64,000 nucleotides of DNA from Miscanthus floridulus (GCF_019320115.1 NC_089587.1:82294463-82358462), one strand, 5' to 3'. Shown: positions 23,017-36,405, counted from the stretch's first letter. Notes: generated by a model not told the origin, from the letters alone. Made by a program: numbers and translations.

Positions 23017-24032
23017 GGGCACATAGAGAAGAGAGACAGCTCTTGGAATTTATACCACAGACGGTTGAACAGACGGCTCGTACAATCTACAGACAGCTGT
23101 GGTCTATTTGGTTGTTCACAAATCGTTTAATGCTTACATGTTGTCATGATCACTTATGAATATCAATCCTATATACCATTGTGTTGCTAATTGGTGCAAA
23201 ACAAATTCTTCAAAGTAAATCATATATATTATATATATAATGTAATATAATATATTTCATCATAAATCAAATATAGCATAGGTCTTCTTCTTCATCATAA
23301 ACCAAATATAGCATGGAGAGATGGATGGTTCACATGCTTGTTGCCTGTATATGGTACGTATAATTGTATTCCAGGTGTATTTCTTGTTTTGTTTTTCTAT
23401 AGGAAAACGGCAAGGTGACATAGGTGTGACCTTGCTCGTCCATTAAACAGCACGGCAGGCACAGAGCACACAACAATGATCAGTATTTTTCTGAAATCCA
23501 ACTGGTTGCAAGAACAAAGAAAAATATTCTGCCACTCAACACCAAGAATCACATGAAGTTTTCCAGCAGAATAGTTTTGAGACAGCAAAAAAAATTTGAT
23601 CTTAGAACTGACAGGGGAATAATAATTCATATCTGGTCAGAACGGTTCTTTTCGTCAGAACAGATCTTCACAGGGAACAGAACAACAAGATTGATGACTA
23701 TAGAGATCGCTGGTGGTGGAAGCCGTAGTCAGATCGACCATCTGCTCATGCGCCGCCGCTGCCTCATGGTTGCTGCAGATTTGGGGAGGGAAGGAGCTGC
23801 TGTTGCGAATCGACAGGGCAATGGAGAAGAACTCGTGCGCGCGGAACAAGAGAAACTCACGCCAAGTTTGGCCGCAGGTAGATCCCACGCGCGCCGCTAG
23901 GAGACGACATCCTGAACAACGGCGCTTCTGCCATCATGTTAGCCTCGGAGCACACGTCGCTGCCGTCGCCTCACGAGAGGACGGCTTTCCTTTCTCGCTT
24001 CATTCAATGCCACCGGAGGGGGTGTTTTTTAC
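23017..24032 (+). mobile_element. Harbinger-like element, right end deleted
   Basis: Same interior as 294-1370, but the left terminus is degraded (GGGCACATAGAGAAGAGAG) and the right terminus is absent. The sequence jumps at about 24032 from ggagggggtgtttttt to the host block aatgttcctggctactag. It is preceded by taa at 23014-23016. Confidence 0.6.
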
Positions 24033-24208
24033 CAATGCAAATGTTCCTGGCTACTAGTATTACCTGTTCATCCATCCGTACATGCTTCCACACATGGTCT
24101 TACTGGTCTCTTAGACAAGTATATGTACTACAAGTACATACTTGACCGATCTAATTATATATTTGTCTTTGTGGCCTGTTCCTTTGTTCATTCTATAACA
24201 CTGGTATA
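24033..24208. other. Host repeat block between two truncated elements
   Basis: A short copy of the tgttcctggctactagtatt through cattctataacac block, joined on both sides to broken Harbinger-like copies. This shows rearrangement inside the array. No gene. Confidence 0.55.
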
Positions 24209-24512
24209 TATCATTGTGTTGCTAATTGGTGCAAAACAAATCCTTCAAAGTAAATCATATATATTATATATATAATGTAATATAATATATTTCATCATAA
24301 ATCAAATATAGCATAGGTCTTCTTCTTCATCATAAACCAAATATAGCATGGAGAGATGGATGGTTCACATGCTTGTTGCCTGTATAGGGTACGTATAATT
24401 GTATTTCAGGTGTATTTCTTCTTTTGTTTTTCTATAGGAAAATGGCAAGTTGACATAGGTGTGACCTTGCTCGTCCATTAAACAGCACGGCAGGCACAGA
24501 GCACACAACAAT

Positions 24513-24653
24513 CAGTCTGTTCTCGTTTGGCTGTGGCTTGTCGTAAACGATCGTAAATTTTCAGCCGGAACAGTATTTTTCTCTCACACAAACCAGCCAA
24601 CAGTACTTCTTCACAAACCAGCAACGATACGAACCAGCCAACCGAACAGGCTG
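24513..24653. mobile_element. 141-bp MITE with CAGNCTGTTC termini
   Basis: Left end CAGTCTGTTC, right end GAACAGGCTG (inverted, one mismatch), flanked by AAT at 24510-24512 and 24654-24656. The other four copies of this region lack it, so it inserted after they diverged. Non-coding. Confidence 0.7.
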
Positions 24654-25207
24654 AATGATCAGTATTTTTCTGAAATCTAACTGGTTGCAAGAACAAAGAA
24701 AAATATTCTGCCACTCCACACCAAGAATCACAAGAAGTTTTCCAACAGAATAGTTTTGAGACAGCAAAAAAAATTAATCTTAGAACTGACAGGGGAATAA
24801 TAATTCATATCTCGTCAGAACAGTTCTTTTCGTCAGAACAGATCTTCACAGGAACAGATCAACAACAAGATTGATGACTATAGAGATCGCTGGTGGAGGA
24901 AGCCGTAGTCAGATCGACCATCTGCTCATGCGCCGCCGCTGCCTCATGGTTGCTGCAGATTTGGGGAGGGAAGGAGCTGCTGTTGCGAATCGACAGGGCA
25001 ATGGAGAAGAACTCGTGCGTGCGGAACAAGAGAAACTCACGCCAAGTTTGGTCACAGGTAGATCCCCATGCGTGCCGCTAGGAGACGACATCCCGTACAA
25101 CGGTGCTTCTGCCGTCGTGTTAGCCTCGGAGCACACGCCGCTGCCGTCGCCTCACGAGAGGACGGCTTTCCTTTCTCGCTTCATTCAATGCCATCGGAGG
25201 GGGTGAC

Positions 25208-25942
25208 CATTTTAGAAGAGAAGTGTACATTGGTGTCATTGATCAAATTAGTCAAGAGCTTGATAATCGGTTTGATGAGATCAACATGGAGCTACTCTCT
25301 TGTATGTCAGCCTTTAGTCCTTCCAAGTCCTTTGCTTCATTTGATGCAGAAGCTGCGTAGATTGGCTGAATTTTATCCTAATGACTTCTCCAACAACAAT
25401 TTGGCACAGCTAGAATTGCAACTTGATAATTATATTGATGACATGAAACGAACTGAATGCTTCCAAGGTCTAGACAACATTGTTGATCTCTCAGTTAAGC
25501 TTGTTGATACAAATAGGCACAGAGTATATGATATGGTGTACTCGCCTCTCAAATTGGTATTGCTTTTACCGGTGGCAACTGCGAGCGTTGAAAGGGTATT
25601 TTCTACCTTGGTTATAGTGAAAACAAAATCAAGAAATAAGCTAGGTGATATTGTTTTGGATGATTGTCTACAAACATTTATTGAGTGGGATATTTTCTTT
25701 CAATTTGATGAAGATGATATAATTGAGACATTCATGTCATTTAGAAAGCGACGGATCAACAAGTAATATTGTAAGTCTCTTATATGGCATATTTTAAAGT
25801 ATTTTGTATTTCATTTGAACAATTTATATGGTTTTAGAATATGGTTTTACCGAATGAGAATATGGTTTTACCAAATTATATATGGCTTACTGAATTGTAT
25901 AAGAAAATTTTTTGCTCCACATATAACCTAGGTCCGTCACTA
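25208..25942 (+). pseudogene. 5'-truncated hAT transposase: C-terminal dimerisation domain
   Basis: 25208-25340 encodes a stretch with DRFDEINMELLSCMSAFSP-like character in one frame (here NRFDEINMELLSCMSAF). A one-base shift near 25350 moves the reading to LRRLAEFYPNDFS and onwards to a stop at 25764. The C-terminal part has the hAT dimerisation signature: LLLPVATASVERVFSTL, followed by RNKLGDIVLDDCLQTFIE. The sequence ends ggtccgtcacta near 25942, matching a hAT terminus TAGTGACGGACC on the other strand. The DDE/RNase-H-like core, zinc finger and left terminus are absent. It lies inside a Harbinger-like copy and replaces about 25 bp of it. Non-functional. Confidence 0.8.
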
Positions 25943-26551
25943 CATAGGGCACTCCTGCGTCCGCCCTAAAACGTCCTAGGACGAGGACGAGGACGTCGCA
26001 GGTACAGCGTACGGTCGGCCGGCGCCGGTCTCCGTCGTCCGCAGACACGCTGGAAGGCTAGCTGCCTGTTGGAACACGTACGTACAGAAAGCGGCTGGGT
26101 TGGGTGCCTACGACTAGGGCCTAGGGGCATGTATATATACGGTACGTAGTGCCGCTCACGCTCATCATCACTCCGTGTCAAGCAAAGGCAACCACACGGC
26201 ACGCACATAATTAAATGCATGATTAACACCTTACCGATACACATGTAAAACGTACACCCGCTCATGCATCGCGAGTATATATACATGTACTCTATCTAGT
26301 ACTCCCGTACGTACCTTTTGCGATGTAACCAAATGTTCCTGGCTACTAGTATTACCTGTTCATCCATCCGTACATGCTTCCACACATGGTCTTACTGGTC
26401 TCTTAGACAAGTATATGTACTACAAGTACATACTTAACCGATCTAATTATATATTTGTCTTTGTGGTCTCTTCCTTTGTTCATTCTATAACACGGTATAT
26501 ATAGACTATCAAACACGTCCATGTGTTACAGCAGACAATGTGTAATTTGTT
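25943..26551. other. Host repeat unit, no gene
   Basis: Host block from the altered Harbinger right end through ggtctccgtcgtccgcagac, the gccgctcacgctcatcatc marker, and on to tgtaatttgtt, where the large CACTA begins. The gtg at 26552-26554 is its left target duplication. No supported ORF. Confidence 0.6.
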
Positions 26552-28356
26552 GTGCACTACTGGAAACTGGACTTTGTCGAGTGCCTGAGACTTTGCCGAG
26601 TGCTTTTTATCCGGGCACTCGGAAAGCAATATTTTGCCGAGTGCCGCACTCGGCAAAATAAAGCACTCGGCAAAGGTGGATATACCGAGTGCTAGGCACT
26701 CGGTAAAGCCTGGCTCTCGGCAAAACCGGGCTTTGCCGAGTGCCGCGGCACGCGGCAAAGATCCCACTCGGCAAAAGGTGGCCGGCCCGTGACAGCGGCC
26801 ACCTGCCGTCAGATTTTGCCGAGTGCCTAACGGCTGGCACTCGGCAATTTTTTTTTATTTTTAAAAACTTATTTTGCCGAGTGCCAGCCCCAGGCACTCG
26901 GCAATTTTTTTTATTTTTTAAAAACATATTTTGTCGAGTGCCTCCTAGGCCGGCACTCGGCAAAGCCCACTTTGCCAAGTGCCCCGCATGGCACTCGGCA
27001 AAATCTGGGTTTTTGGCATCCGACGTCACAACTTGCCCGAAACCTTCACAATTTTTTACCACAGCCTCCACATGCGATAACACGACGCCTCGACAAGTTT
27101 CATGATTTTCAGACTTCGTTTGCATTTTATATAATTTAAAATCACATTTCCGGCAAGTACCTCGACATGTTACGTCAACGAGATGCTCGAGATTTCATGT
27201 GAGCTCCTGGATACGGCCTAAACATACCCTAAATATCATGAGTATCAATTTTTGGATGACCAAAGTCCATTATTCCATGTACCTGCAGTTCAAATTTGAA
27301 ATATCCCAAAAAATTCGACGAAACAAAATAAACTAATGAAATATATCAAAAAAAGTCAAAATTGCCCCAAATTTTAAAATAGAGTTTGAAATACTGTCAC
27401 AAGGCCCTAGAAAAAAAATTGGGCCCAAAATAAAAAAAAAAATATTTTTTGTCGAGTGCCATGCGGGCCACTCGACAAAGTGGGCTTTGCCGAGTGCTGG
27501 CCCAGGGGGCACTCGGCAAAATTGAAATAAAAAAAATACTAAAACCCCACCGGCCCAACCCCCGCGCCCCCAGCCACCCGCCCGCTCCCCCGCGCCCACC
27601 CCAGCCGCCGCCGCGCCCTCGCCGGCGAGCACCGCCGCGCCCTCTGGCCCGCCGTCGAGCGATCGGTCGCCCTCGCGCCCCGTCTCCAGCTGCCCCGCAC
27701 CCCGCGCCCCTCGCGCCGGCCTCGCCCGCGACCTGCGCCCATCCGCCGCCGCGCCCCGTCCCCCCCACACCCCGTCCGCGCCCCGCCCCGGCCTCCCCCC
27801 TGGCCCTTGCCCCTCGCCCGCAACCACGTCCCTCGTCGCCGGCCACGCCCTGCCCCCCCGGCAGCTCCCCGTTGCCCGGACCGCCTCGCCTCGGCCGCCC
27901 ATTTCTGGCAGCGGACGGCCCGTGTCCCCGGCCGTCCTTCCCTGGCCACGCCGCCCGTAGGAGCAGGGTAGGTAGGAGAAGCAGGGGAGGAGGAGAGCAG
28001 GGAAGGGAGAAGAGTCGAGGAGACGAAGTAGGAGGACAGAAGGGAGAAGGTGAGGAGGACAGAGGAGAGAAGGAAGAAGGGAGGGGAGGAGGAGAAGGGA
28101 GGTGGAGAGGAGAAGGGGAGGATGAGCCCCAGCCGCTGTCCACGCCTTGTTAGCGGCGGTGCCGTGCCCCCGACGCCCACTCCCGACTCCGCCCACCGTT
28201 GACGAGCACACTAGGTTCGCCCTTCCCTTTCTATTCAAATCGTGCAATAGATGTCGGCCATCGAGCCCTTGTTAGTAGTAATAGTTGTTGTATGTGGTTT
28301 TCGACCATCGAGCCGTTGTTTGTGGATGTTGGCCTTCGTGCCGATCTTTTTTGTAG

Positions 28357-28562
28357 GTTTTTGAAACCTCCCCGTACAGGGGAGGTTCTGCCGAAATTTT
28401 CAATTGTCACTAATGTATTGCCTTTTTATGCAGGAGGAGGCCCCGGCGGAGGGACCTCGATGACCCCGATTGTCTTCGTCAGCATTGCGGGTCTGCTTGC
28501 ACCGTGTCGCGGCGCCACTACACCGACTCGCCACAACCCCGATAGCCTGACCTCACCGGCAC
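28357..28562 (+). pseudogene. 5' exons of a CACTA gene, cut by a solo LTR
   Basis: A 28-nt microexon (28357-28384) lies between a tag acceptor and a gt donor and contains the hairpin ACCTCCCC-gtaca-GGGGAGGT. A second exon begins at 28434 after tttttatgcag and encodes VFVSIAGLLAPCRGATTPTR before the LTR interrupts it at 28563. The minus-strand CACTA has the same exon pair (63578-63551 and 63501-63372, with LDVAGLPAPRRLATAPTR), which supports both being real. The function of this exon is unknown. After the LTR the intron continues at 36411 (aggtataacc). Confidence 0.55.
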
Positions 28563-31500
28563 TGTAACAACCCAAAAATCCACACACCAAAAATCCCAAC
28601 TACAAAATTTTTCTTCAAAAACCCCATGTGATGAGGAGTGACATTTGTAGGAGCTAACCCTAAGTGTTGCATTAGTCGTAATCTAACTAAACCTACATGA
28701 CTTGCACAAGTATCTCACCTCATCACCTTGAATTTATTTTACCACATAGCATACATCAAGTTGCATTATATTCAACATGGTGATTTGGATTTTATTTGGG
28801 TTTATGTGTTGATTAATAAAAGCTAACAAATATTTGTTTATAAATAAATGTACTAACATGGGATTAATATCTCAACATATACTATGACCAATGTTTATCA
28901 CCATGGGACATTATACCAAAGGAGAAATATGCCACTTTGATTTATATACATGAAAGAAGTGTAACATAATACAAAAAGAAATAGAAAAAGAAAAGGAAAT
29001 AGGAGAGAGGGAGCAGCAGCAGCCCAGGCCTGCTCGGCCTTGTGAGCCAGCCCGGCCGAGCCCACCTACCCTCCCACTCGCGCACGCGGCCCACGAAGCC
29101 AGCCCACGAGGGCAGCCCAGCAGGATGCCCATGCCAACACGCCCTTCACCCGACCATAGCCGCTGCCAAGCGGGACCCAGGTGTCATCACCCACCTCGGC
29201 TCCCCTGCTTTCCCCGACCACAGGGCAGAGACGGGAGCGGGAGCTCCACGCAACCCGCCTCGGCCGCACGATCGCGCCACCAACCGATCAGACGCGCTCG
29301 AGGATGCTAGCCGGACCGACCAAGTCTGATAGGGCCACGCCCGCGGCGTGACCCTACCCCCCCCCTCACGCGTGCCTTGCCCATCACCGCCGTGGCCCCG
29401 TCCCACGCTTCCTTGGCCGCGATGCATCCTCTATGCACCCTCGCTGCCAGGCGGAGCCCACTTGCAGGTGATAACGACAGCAGGAGCACCCTCGGCCACT
29501 TGATCATGCCGAGCCGCGATCGCCATCTGATCCCGTCCGCCATTGGTGAGCTTGGAGCTTAGGGCTATAAAACGACGCCTAGAGCGCCCTAGGGTTCCTT
29601 AGCCCACCGCCGCCGTTCGGTGGCCCAATTGCCCGCACCACTCTGAGAGAAGAGGGCCGAGAGGAGGACCCTGAGGAGGGAGGCGAGCAGGGAGCTCAGA
29701 GTCGTCGACCACCAGAGCTCCGCCCCGAGCACCTACTCCGACGACGCGGCTTCCACCACTAGGCAGCACCTCACCACCGCACCACCACCTAACGCCGCCA
29801 AGCCCCGCACGGTGAGCCTCTCGCTGCTGAGACCTCCTCCTAGCCCCATGGACGTCGATGCACACACACGAGCACGCACGTGAGCACGCACGGGCGCGCA
29901 CACCGCAGCCATAAACATGGCCATGGCGAAGCCACCGCGGCCGCATCACCATGGTAGAGGTGATGCCACCACCTTGGCTGGCTCCTCCTCGCCATGGAAC
30001 ACGCCACGCTCGTGATCGAGGTAGACAAAGGCCACCAGAGGACCCTGTTTGACCACACCGCGCCGCGGCTAGAGCGTCGCCGCAACCGCTTCGACTCCAC
30101 CGTGGCCAGGACCGCTAGGAGCACCTGGCGCCTCCTTGTCTCGCCCGCCCTGTTCACTGGAGCCACGGGAAGCTCACGTGCCCCGCCAAGCATGCTCCCA
30201 GCCACCACATCGCCCTGCCGCCATCGACACGACACGTCAAGCCCCGTTCACTGTGGCCAGAGCCCTAGGAAGCCCTAGCCGTTTGTAACACCTCGGGTGT
30301 TTAAATATTAAAAACAGGACATGTCATCATATGCATTGCAAGGCATTGGTCATATTGCAAACTTTGATATGCATTCACTAAAACAAGTTTACATTTATGT
30401 TATGAGTGTTGAATTGAATTGTTTGAATCAAGTTCAAAAATTTGGTTTGGATTTGGAATTTTCGAGACAACCCGGATTTTTAGCATTTAAATTCTACCCT
30501 GAAAACCCATTTCAAAATCTAAGCATATTTTGGGGTTGAGCCTAAAAGCAAAAGTGTAGAGCTTGTCGAGTTATACAAAGTTTGTTTTTGGAGTTTTCAA
30601 AGTTGTTATGAAAAAATTGAAGTAATTTGAAAAGGCGAGATTCTTTAAATGTTCCTTTTTTTAATTCAAATTTGCATTTCAAAATGTAGACCGAATTAGG
30701 GGGTGGTTATAAAAGCAAAGTTGTAGAACTTTTGTTTTTGAACAACTTTTATTTTTGGAGATTTTTGAGTTACCATATAAAATTTGGAGTAAATTGGGAA
30801 ATTAAGCGAGTGGCAATTCTGTAATTACGGTGAACAGTAACTGCGGAAACCAACTCACCGCCAACGAGCTTCGGTTGTCTTCCAGTCGCGCCTGTGGCCG
30901 CCTTCGGCTCCGCGCTGGCGTGGGAAAGGCTCCTACGTGGCTTCTTCATTCTTCCTGGCCGCATTTTAAAGCCTCCGACGTCGCCGTTCTTCTCCGTTTG
31001 CGTCCTCTGCTTTTCTCGCCGCCATGGCTGCCGTGCCGGTTTCCGCAGCTATCACTAGCTCCTGAGCCTCCGCGCCTCCTTGTGCCTAGTAACCACAGCC
31101 ACCAGCCTCCTCGGACCAGGCTGTACCTCCGCAACTCCACTTCGACCTCGCTTCGCCGTCGTGACTCCCTGCCGACGTGCCTCTTCGCCGCTGATCCGCG
31201 GGCTCGCGTGGCCAGACCGTCACGGGTCGCGACGAGCCGAGCTGCGACCACCCTCAGGCTCGCCTCGCCACCCCGTCGCTCGACCATCCCTCCAATTGCC
31301 GCCGACGAGTCTTCACCGGCCGGAAATCGAGCTTCTCCGGCGTCCTCTGTTCTGAAAATCGCGACAGGGGCTTCGCGCAGCAATTAGAACAAAGGCAAGG
31401 GCCTAATTGTGAATCTTGTGACTCAGATAAATAGTGCGCTACAGGATTTTTCTTTTTCTTTTTCTATTTTCAGCTGAAATTTGAGAATTTGATTGCTATT

Positions 31501-34500
31501 TATTGGTGCACGCTAAAATCATGAAACTTTTTGTGTAGCCTCTTCATGATGTCCTCTATGTAGGAAAAATATGAAACCATGAAAATTAATAGTTTTTGGA
31601 TGCTTAAAAATTAGTCCTTTTAATTAAGAAATGCTTGCTGTGTAATTTTTATAGGCCAAAATAAATATCCAGTGACCATGAAATTTTTAGTGTATTTGTT
31701 TATTGTTAAAGCCTGCCTCCACAAAAAGTTTGGGATTAATTTGATGATGTTTAATTATACTCTTATTTATATGCCTTAATTATTAGTTAATAATTGTCAA
31801 AATAATAAACATAGATCATGAGATGTCCTGAATGATTTTTGAAGTTGATTATAGATCATGAAACACCCCCCTGCTGTGTCATGGCCAAGTGATTACCTTC
31901 TTGATATGCTTATGTTCGCCCTTTAGTTAATAATTCTAAATGACTTAATTAAGAATTTCATTAGTAAATGCATGTTAATAAACTTGATTGCTTCTTAGAT
32001 GCAACCTCTTGGGTAAAAAGTAAAAGTTATATATTTCCTTGTATATTGTTTATACATGTCTTTTCATGATAAAGCTTTAGTTGGTAAGCAGGTATGATAA
32101 GTGAACCTTTGACTTGTTAGAAGAACGACTAAAAATGCTTTATGATAATGGTTTGTAACTATACCGCGAAGGAAAGTTGTATTCAAGTTATTAACTTTTG
32201 CATCCATCATCGAGCATCATGTTTTATATCTCGCATCATGTTAAACATGGCATTGTTACTACGTGTAGTGAACGAAGGTGAACACGTGGTAGTTAATCAA
32301 GTGGTTGAGGAGGTTAATCCGTCTGTTGAGGTTGGATCGGATATTTGTGGAACGTCGCAAGAACCTAACTTTTCCGTCAACGAAGGCAAGCCCCGGATGC
32401 ATACAACCCTACCTTGTATTTTACAAATTGATTTCGCTTTTGCTTCTCTTTACTACATTAAGTGATTAGGAGTCAAGTGAAAAACAAATTGGTGCATTAC
32501 CAACCTTGTTATTCCATAATTACCATATTACCAGTTTTAAATTTGTATATGCCTAGTTTTGCTTAGCTATGCTTAGAACGATGAAAGTCAGGTGATTACC
32601 TGTCACCTACGAACTTTAAACGGAATTTTGGTTAACTTATGTTATCATGTGATATGGGAATGTGGAGTAATAAATCTAGACCGGGCGGACTCGGTGCGTG
32701 TGAGCCACAAGACATGGAGGTCTTGTGAGCGGGTTCTTTCCGCCTGTGTCGATTAAGGCACGTCCGTTGTTGAATTGCATGAGGTGAGAATTTGTAGTAC
32801 TAACCACATACTCCGGTAAGCCTTTGCTCGGCTATTCTATTATGAAAATGGCTACTCGCGCACTGGGAGTGGAGAGATGGCGAGAGTAGCGTGTACCCAC
32901 GTGGCCATGGGCTGGAATGGTGGAGTACTATATTCTCGGGTGGCGTGGACCCATTCTTGTTTTAGAGGATCCGAGGGTAGGTTGGTATATGGAGGTCAGG
33001 GACCTGCATATGTCGTGTGGTCTGGAATTCCCAGCTGGGTTTAATCGGTTTGAATCGTCGTTGCTCCTCGGTTATGGAGACTCAACTCACTGTTCATCAT
33101 CGTAGTATTAATAACTAGAACTTGAGAAAGGTTTGCGAAAGAGATTGATATGAAGTTCATGATCTCATTACGGATCATGGCAGATTCATATGAGGTACTT
33201 ATAGAGTTTTACCTTTGAATTAAAGAATTTTGTTAAAGAGCTTTTACGCAAAAGAACTTTGATTATTGTTAAAGCCATACCTTGAATCCCATGAGCCGGC
33301 ATTCCTAAGTTCTATTAGTTTTATTTCGGTTAAGTCTTGTTGAGTACTTTTGTACTCAGGGTTCGTTGACCCCTTGTTGCAGGTGAGCCTCATGAGCAGA
33401 TCTGTTTTGGATCGTGCTGCATGACTATCGTTCATTCTGACGATGAGAAGTAAATGTGTGATCCTTGGGCAGGATGTTTATTTTGTGTGTTATGGATATG
33501 TTAATTATGCCACTCCACTACTACTATGGTTTGTAATAATTATCGAACTTAGTTTGTAAGGTTTGAAATCACTGGTTTGTAAACTAAGTTATTGTAAGAC
33601 TTCCGCTGTTTTTACTCTGATGTATATATTTGAATAAATGTTGTAATATTGCAATGACTCTGTAATGTGATCCTGCTCGGAAATCGTGGATGATTCGGGG
33701 TTCCCCGAGGACACCCGACAGACTTCTTAAGTTACCGGGAACATATGCATAGTCGTCAGAGGTCGTTGGATAGTGACAGGTGCATGTGGGTCCTATAATT
33801 TAGGAGGTTCTGCCACACCGTCGCCCTGACCCCACCGTCGTAGTCGCCATGGCATGGGGATGCTTTTGCCCACCTAAATTGAACACCAGCGCCGCAGGTG
33901 AGGCTCGTCGGGGAGCTCACCACCGGCGGGAGCACGCCGGGGAAGAAGCAGTGGATTTTTCCCTCGCCGACCACATGTCCGTGCACTTGGTGCACGTGAA
34001 CCGAACCCTAGGAAGGAGTAAGTGGACCAAGTCCTTCATAGACCGGCTCTGCGGTCTGTGGACCAACGTAGGCAGGTTCACCATGAACCGCGCCTCACCT
34101 GCGCCCATGGACCATGGCCCGTTAGTGGCCTAGTAAGACGATGTGGCCGCACCAGCATGCGCCACGTGGTGGGCCAAAGCCCAGCCCGTATCCAGGCCCA
34201 ACCGGCCCAGTTTGGACCCGTCCTGAGCGGACCGTTAACCGTGCCCACAAGTCAGCGACACAGAGACGCTAGACCCACTTTGTCAGTAGCTGACATCATG
34301 CTGACGTCTTGAGGACGTCATGCGGGTCCCACCTGTCAGTGACAAACACAGCCGAGGTGACATCATGATGATGTCACGATGATGTCAGTTGCTGACATCA
34401 ACAGCTCTGGACCCACCTGTCAGTACTAGAGCAAAGACGATGACATCATGCTGACGTCATACTGATGTCAGCATGCCACATGGACCAACAGGAGCATGAC

Positions 34501-36405
34501 ACGTGTCAGCACGATATTAATTCAACCTTTTCCCATTTTCAGAAATGATCGAAACTTCAAAAATTCATAACTAATTCATACGAACTCAGAAAAATACAAG
34601 ACCAGGACCAAAATTCATCTAAAATCGAGCTCTACGCAATGAACCCATGTTTGAGTGCATTTGGCTCTTTTGAATTTTCATTGCTTTTTGTGCTATTCTA
34701 TAGACGTCGCTAACGCGACTATAATGCGATCGTTTGCAGACTCGGAGGAGAACCAGACGAACGAGGACCGAGAGTACCGTGAGGAGTACGAAGACGACTA
34801 CACTAAAGGTGCCACATCCCACCCAACCTCGTAGCACCTATTACGCGTAGCTAATATAGAACTGATATTGCTTTACTTTATTGTTATATTCACACTATGA
34901 TAGGACTTGCATGGGAGTATGCTTACTTGATGGCCTTTACCATGACGCAACCTTACCCCTACTTACCCTGCTATTAGGCTAGACACAAGCTTGTTGCTAT
35001 ATTTCATTGCTTATACTTCTACTACGCTTGTACTACAATGATGTGTGGTGGAAACTGGTGTTATCTGGACTATGGGGAGAGTGCTGCGTGTGTGACTTGG
35101 GTGCATGGAGGGTAAGGGTTGTGTCGACCAAGTTGGAGTATACGACGAGCCTAGCGCAAGTCTTACCATGGGGTGCTACCTGGGCACCCCTAGAATTGAT
35201 ACCTGTGGTGGGTAAATGGTGATATGAGGTGGCCCTAGGTGTGAACCTATGATGGGAGGAGCCCGGGGTGGAGGTGCAGTGGTGGCACGGTAAAACCCTA
35301 ATGAAGACATTCTGGCTTGGTCATCTCTAAGGACTTACTAGTACTCAGACTCACCGGAAAGCCTTACGTACCACTCGCCCTATATGGTGCAGGACGGCCG
35401 GACTACTTGGTAGGATATTACCACTACTGCTAGGTTGATAGCAGACAGTGCAAGGAGGTATGGGGCACGGAGGATTTCCCCCACACCCTTCCGAGACTTC
35501 ATGGAGACCTTGTGGACCCGGCTCATGACTCATAGTTTCAGCCACCCTAGACTAGACTTGGGGTGTACCAGGGCTAAATGGTAGAGTGGCATTATCCTAG
35601 GCTAGCAAGCGGCCGAAATCAGCCTAGTTGACGATGGTCAGCGAAGAAGGTAGATCTTGTGGTTATGTAAAACCTCTGTAGAGTTTATGGTTGATCGATC
35701 GATACATATGCCGACTTGTTGGTTATGGACCTTTCCTGGGTTTCGCTTAAACTAGATAGTGAGATGAGTCCTTCTTTCCTCCCCCATGAGAGAGTGTCGG
35801 TCGTAGCCAGGGGCTACGGGCCATGAGACAGTGCCGAGAGGGAGTTGACCTGTCGACTGAGCGATGGTATAGTGATGATATGGAGATGGTGGTATATCGA
35901 TCCTAGGATCGAAACCTGGCTCTGGACGGAAATGGGGTGGAATGTGTGTGGGAATGGTGTTAAAACTTGACTATACTATTATATACTTGATATGCTAATA
36001 CATAGGAAACCCCAGCCTTATAGGTTCCTTTTGATTATATCCAACTTGCATCCAATTCCCATAAAGCATAGCTCATAGGGTGGGAGTGGCCAGTACAAAT
36101 CGTACTGATAAACTTTGGCACATAGGTTCTACTGAGGAGTATAGCTCTGAGGAATTTGACGGTTGAGGGGTTTGTTCCTATGCTCGAGTTTTGGTGATCT
36201 TATCTCCAAGCTATTCTAGATGAATTCTACTTTTGATTTCGCCGATGCGGCGATGTAATAATTTATGTAATTCCGCACTTTATGTACTCTGATATTATCG
36301 TTGTATGGATGTGGTATTCGACTGGAATTAGGGTAATATGATCTACAATGGTCATAATACACTTCGACTCTATGGATTTCCCTTCATGGAAATTAGGTTG
36401 TTTCA
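28563..36405 (+). mobile_element. Gypsy-type solo LTR, itself split by a second solo LTR
   Basis: Begins TGTAACAACCC and ends GGTTGTTTCA, with perfect 5-bp duplications ggcac at 28558-28562 and 36406-36410. Without the nested insert (30284-33817) it is about 4.3 kb, long but within the range of large grass Gypsy LTRs. It contains no gag, pol, primer-binding site or polypurine tract, so it is read as the product of LTR-LTR recombination. The 29000-30280 part is GC-rich and gene-like in composition, with a TATA-like gctataaaacgacgcc near 29560 that may be its promoter, but the ORFs there have no recognisable domain. Confidence 0.8.
30284..33817 (+). mobile_element. Second Gypsy-type solo LTR, nested
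   Basis: Begins TGTAACACCTCGGGTG and ends GGTTCTGCCACA (3,534 bp). The flanks are ccgtt (30279-30283) and ccgtc (33818-33822), a 5-bp duplication with one mismatch. The surrounding LTR sequence resumes directly after it. The interior holds LTR-like text such as ttgtactcagggttcgttgacc and a polyadenylation-like stretch near 33600, and no coding domains. The element assignment is inferred from ends and context. Confidence 0.7.

Larger units (their letters stand above)
24209..25950 (+). mobile_element. Harbinger-like element lacking its left end, carrying two insertions
   Basis: Begins in the middle of the family consensus (attgtgttgctaattggtg). It contains a 141-bp MITE at 24513-24653 and a hAT 3' fragment at about 25208-25942. 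The right terminus is altered (tgcgtccgccctaaaacg). Otherwise it is colinear with 466-1370. Confidence 0.6.

Noticed and set aside
27333..28247. 304-, 248- and 234-codon ORFs around 27.4-28.2 kb
   Set aside because: Same GC-rich effect, overlapping on both strands and starting inside CACTA subterminal arrays. No domain.
29042..30278. ORFs of 60-130 codons at 29.0-30.3 kb, gene-like GC content
   Set aside because: They lie inside the solo LTR, overlap on both strands, and the frame is not continuous across the nested insertion.
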